Shown one piece after another: positions 63,865 through 64,000 of a DNA stretch of 64,000 bases. The notes beneath the pieces were generated by a model, which searched no databases, was not told the origin of the DNA, and saw only the letters and a program-made list of their open reading frames with translations. The number at the start of each line of letters is the position of its first letter. Position 1 is the stretch's first letter. The position numbers and the translations under genes were made by a program. The stretch is taken from positions 186,001 through 250,000 of the forward strand of contig NZ_BNAW01000003.1 in NCBI RefSeq assembly GCF_014654205.1, given 5' to 3'. The stretch is from Amycolatopsis bullii (GTDB taxonomy: Bacteria; Actinomycetota; Actinomycetes; Mycobacteriales; Pseudonocardiaceae).

Positions 63865-64000
63865 TCAGTACACGTCGAGCCGCGCTGGGGTCGAGGGGAC
63901 CGGCCGCAGGCAGGCGGCGTTGTGCTCATCCAGGAGACGCTGTGCCTCCTCGGTCGCCTGCTCGAACCTCGGACCGGGGTCCGCGCCTGACAACAAAACG
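63865..64000 (-). CDS. C-terminal end of an unidentified protein (runs off right edge)
   Basis: The minus-strand frame enters from the window edge and reads VLLSGADPGPRFEQATEEAQ, RLLDEHNAACLRPVPSTPAR and LDVY before the stop at 63865. The helical, Glu/Arg-rich character and codon bias suggest a real C-terminus; 45 residues are too few to assign a family. Confidence 0.5.
   Translation of the reverse strand, partial: VLLSGADPGPRFEQATEEAQRLLDEHNAACLRPVPSTPARLDVY

Overview
The window is high-GC actinobacterial DNA. The mprAB/htrA region, the galU-glp-rimJ-sepX division cluster, a SARP regulator and an aryl-capped peptide biosynthesis locus together suggest a Pseudonocardiaceae member, perhaps Amycolatopsis-like (inference). 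It falls into three zones.

Zone 1 (1-6600) is accessory DNA. A phospholipase-D/SF2-helicase gene cut by the left edge is translationally coupled to a protein carrying RNA-polymerase-alpha-CTD-like and sigma-region-4-like segments; this may be a defence operon. Next come tRNA-Arg(CCT), a scrambled integrase relic whose middle third is inverted, and an inverted copy of the 5' half of that tRNA.

Zone 2 (6600-33700) is intact core chromosome with few gaps: an orphan NarL regulator, a TRIC channel, mprAB, a DeoR-galT pair, an HtrA protease, a five-gene minus-strand operon (GT2, DUF2064 transferase, methyltransferase, molybdopterin oxidoreductase, membrane protein), a GT-C-like protein with a second two-component system, a WYL regulator, an epimerase, MoaB, MscL, a SAF protein, FmdB, 5-formyl-THF cyclo-ligase, galU, glp, rimJ and sepX, ending at tRNA-Ala(CGC).

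Zone 3 (33700-64000) is a mosaic of intact biosynthetic genes and gene wreckage. The intact genes form a recognisable set: stand-alone A-PCP didomain, P450, thioesterase, PLP aminotransferase, MbtH protein, tryptophan 2,3-dioxygenase, kynurenine formamidase, aryl-AMP ligase and SDR, with SARP, AraC, HxlR and winged-helix regulators. From the known thiocoraline and echinomycin pathways, this set should convert L-Trp, while tethered to the PCP, into beta-hydroxy-Trp. Release, ring opening, deformylation and transamination would then give a 3-hydroxyquinaldate-type acid, which the AMP ligase would activate. The assembly-line NRPS that would use it is absent; only a condensation-domain tail joined to a thioesterase-like tail remains between the aminotransferase and mbtH. 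A flavin monooxygenase, a GMC oxidoreductase and an NDP-hexose 2,3-dehydratase may be tailoring genes.

Between these lie relics of IS5, IS701, IS3 and Tn3 elements, a group II intron tail, a serine recombinase, an ABC ATPase, a sugar aminotransferase, SDRs, a histidine kinase, a response regulator, Nudix, TyrA, acyl-CoA oxidase and RiPP-type genes. All function calls rest on reading translations and motifs by eye; no database search was run.
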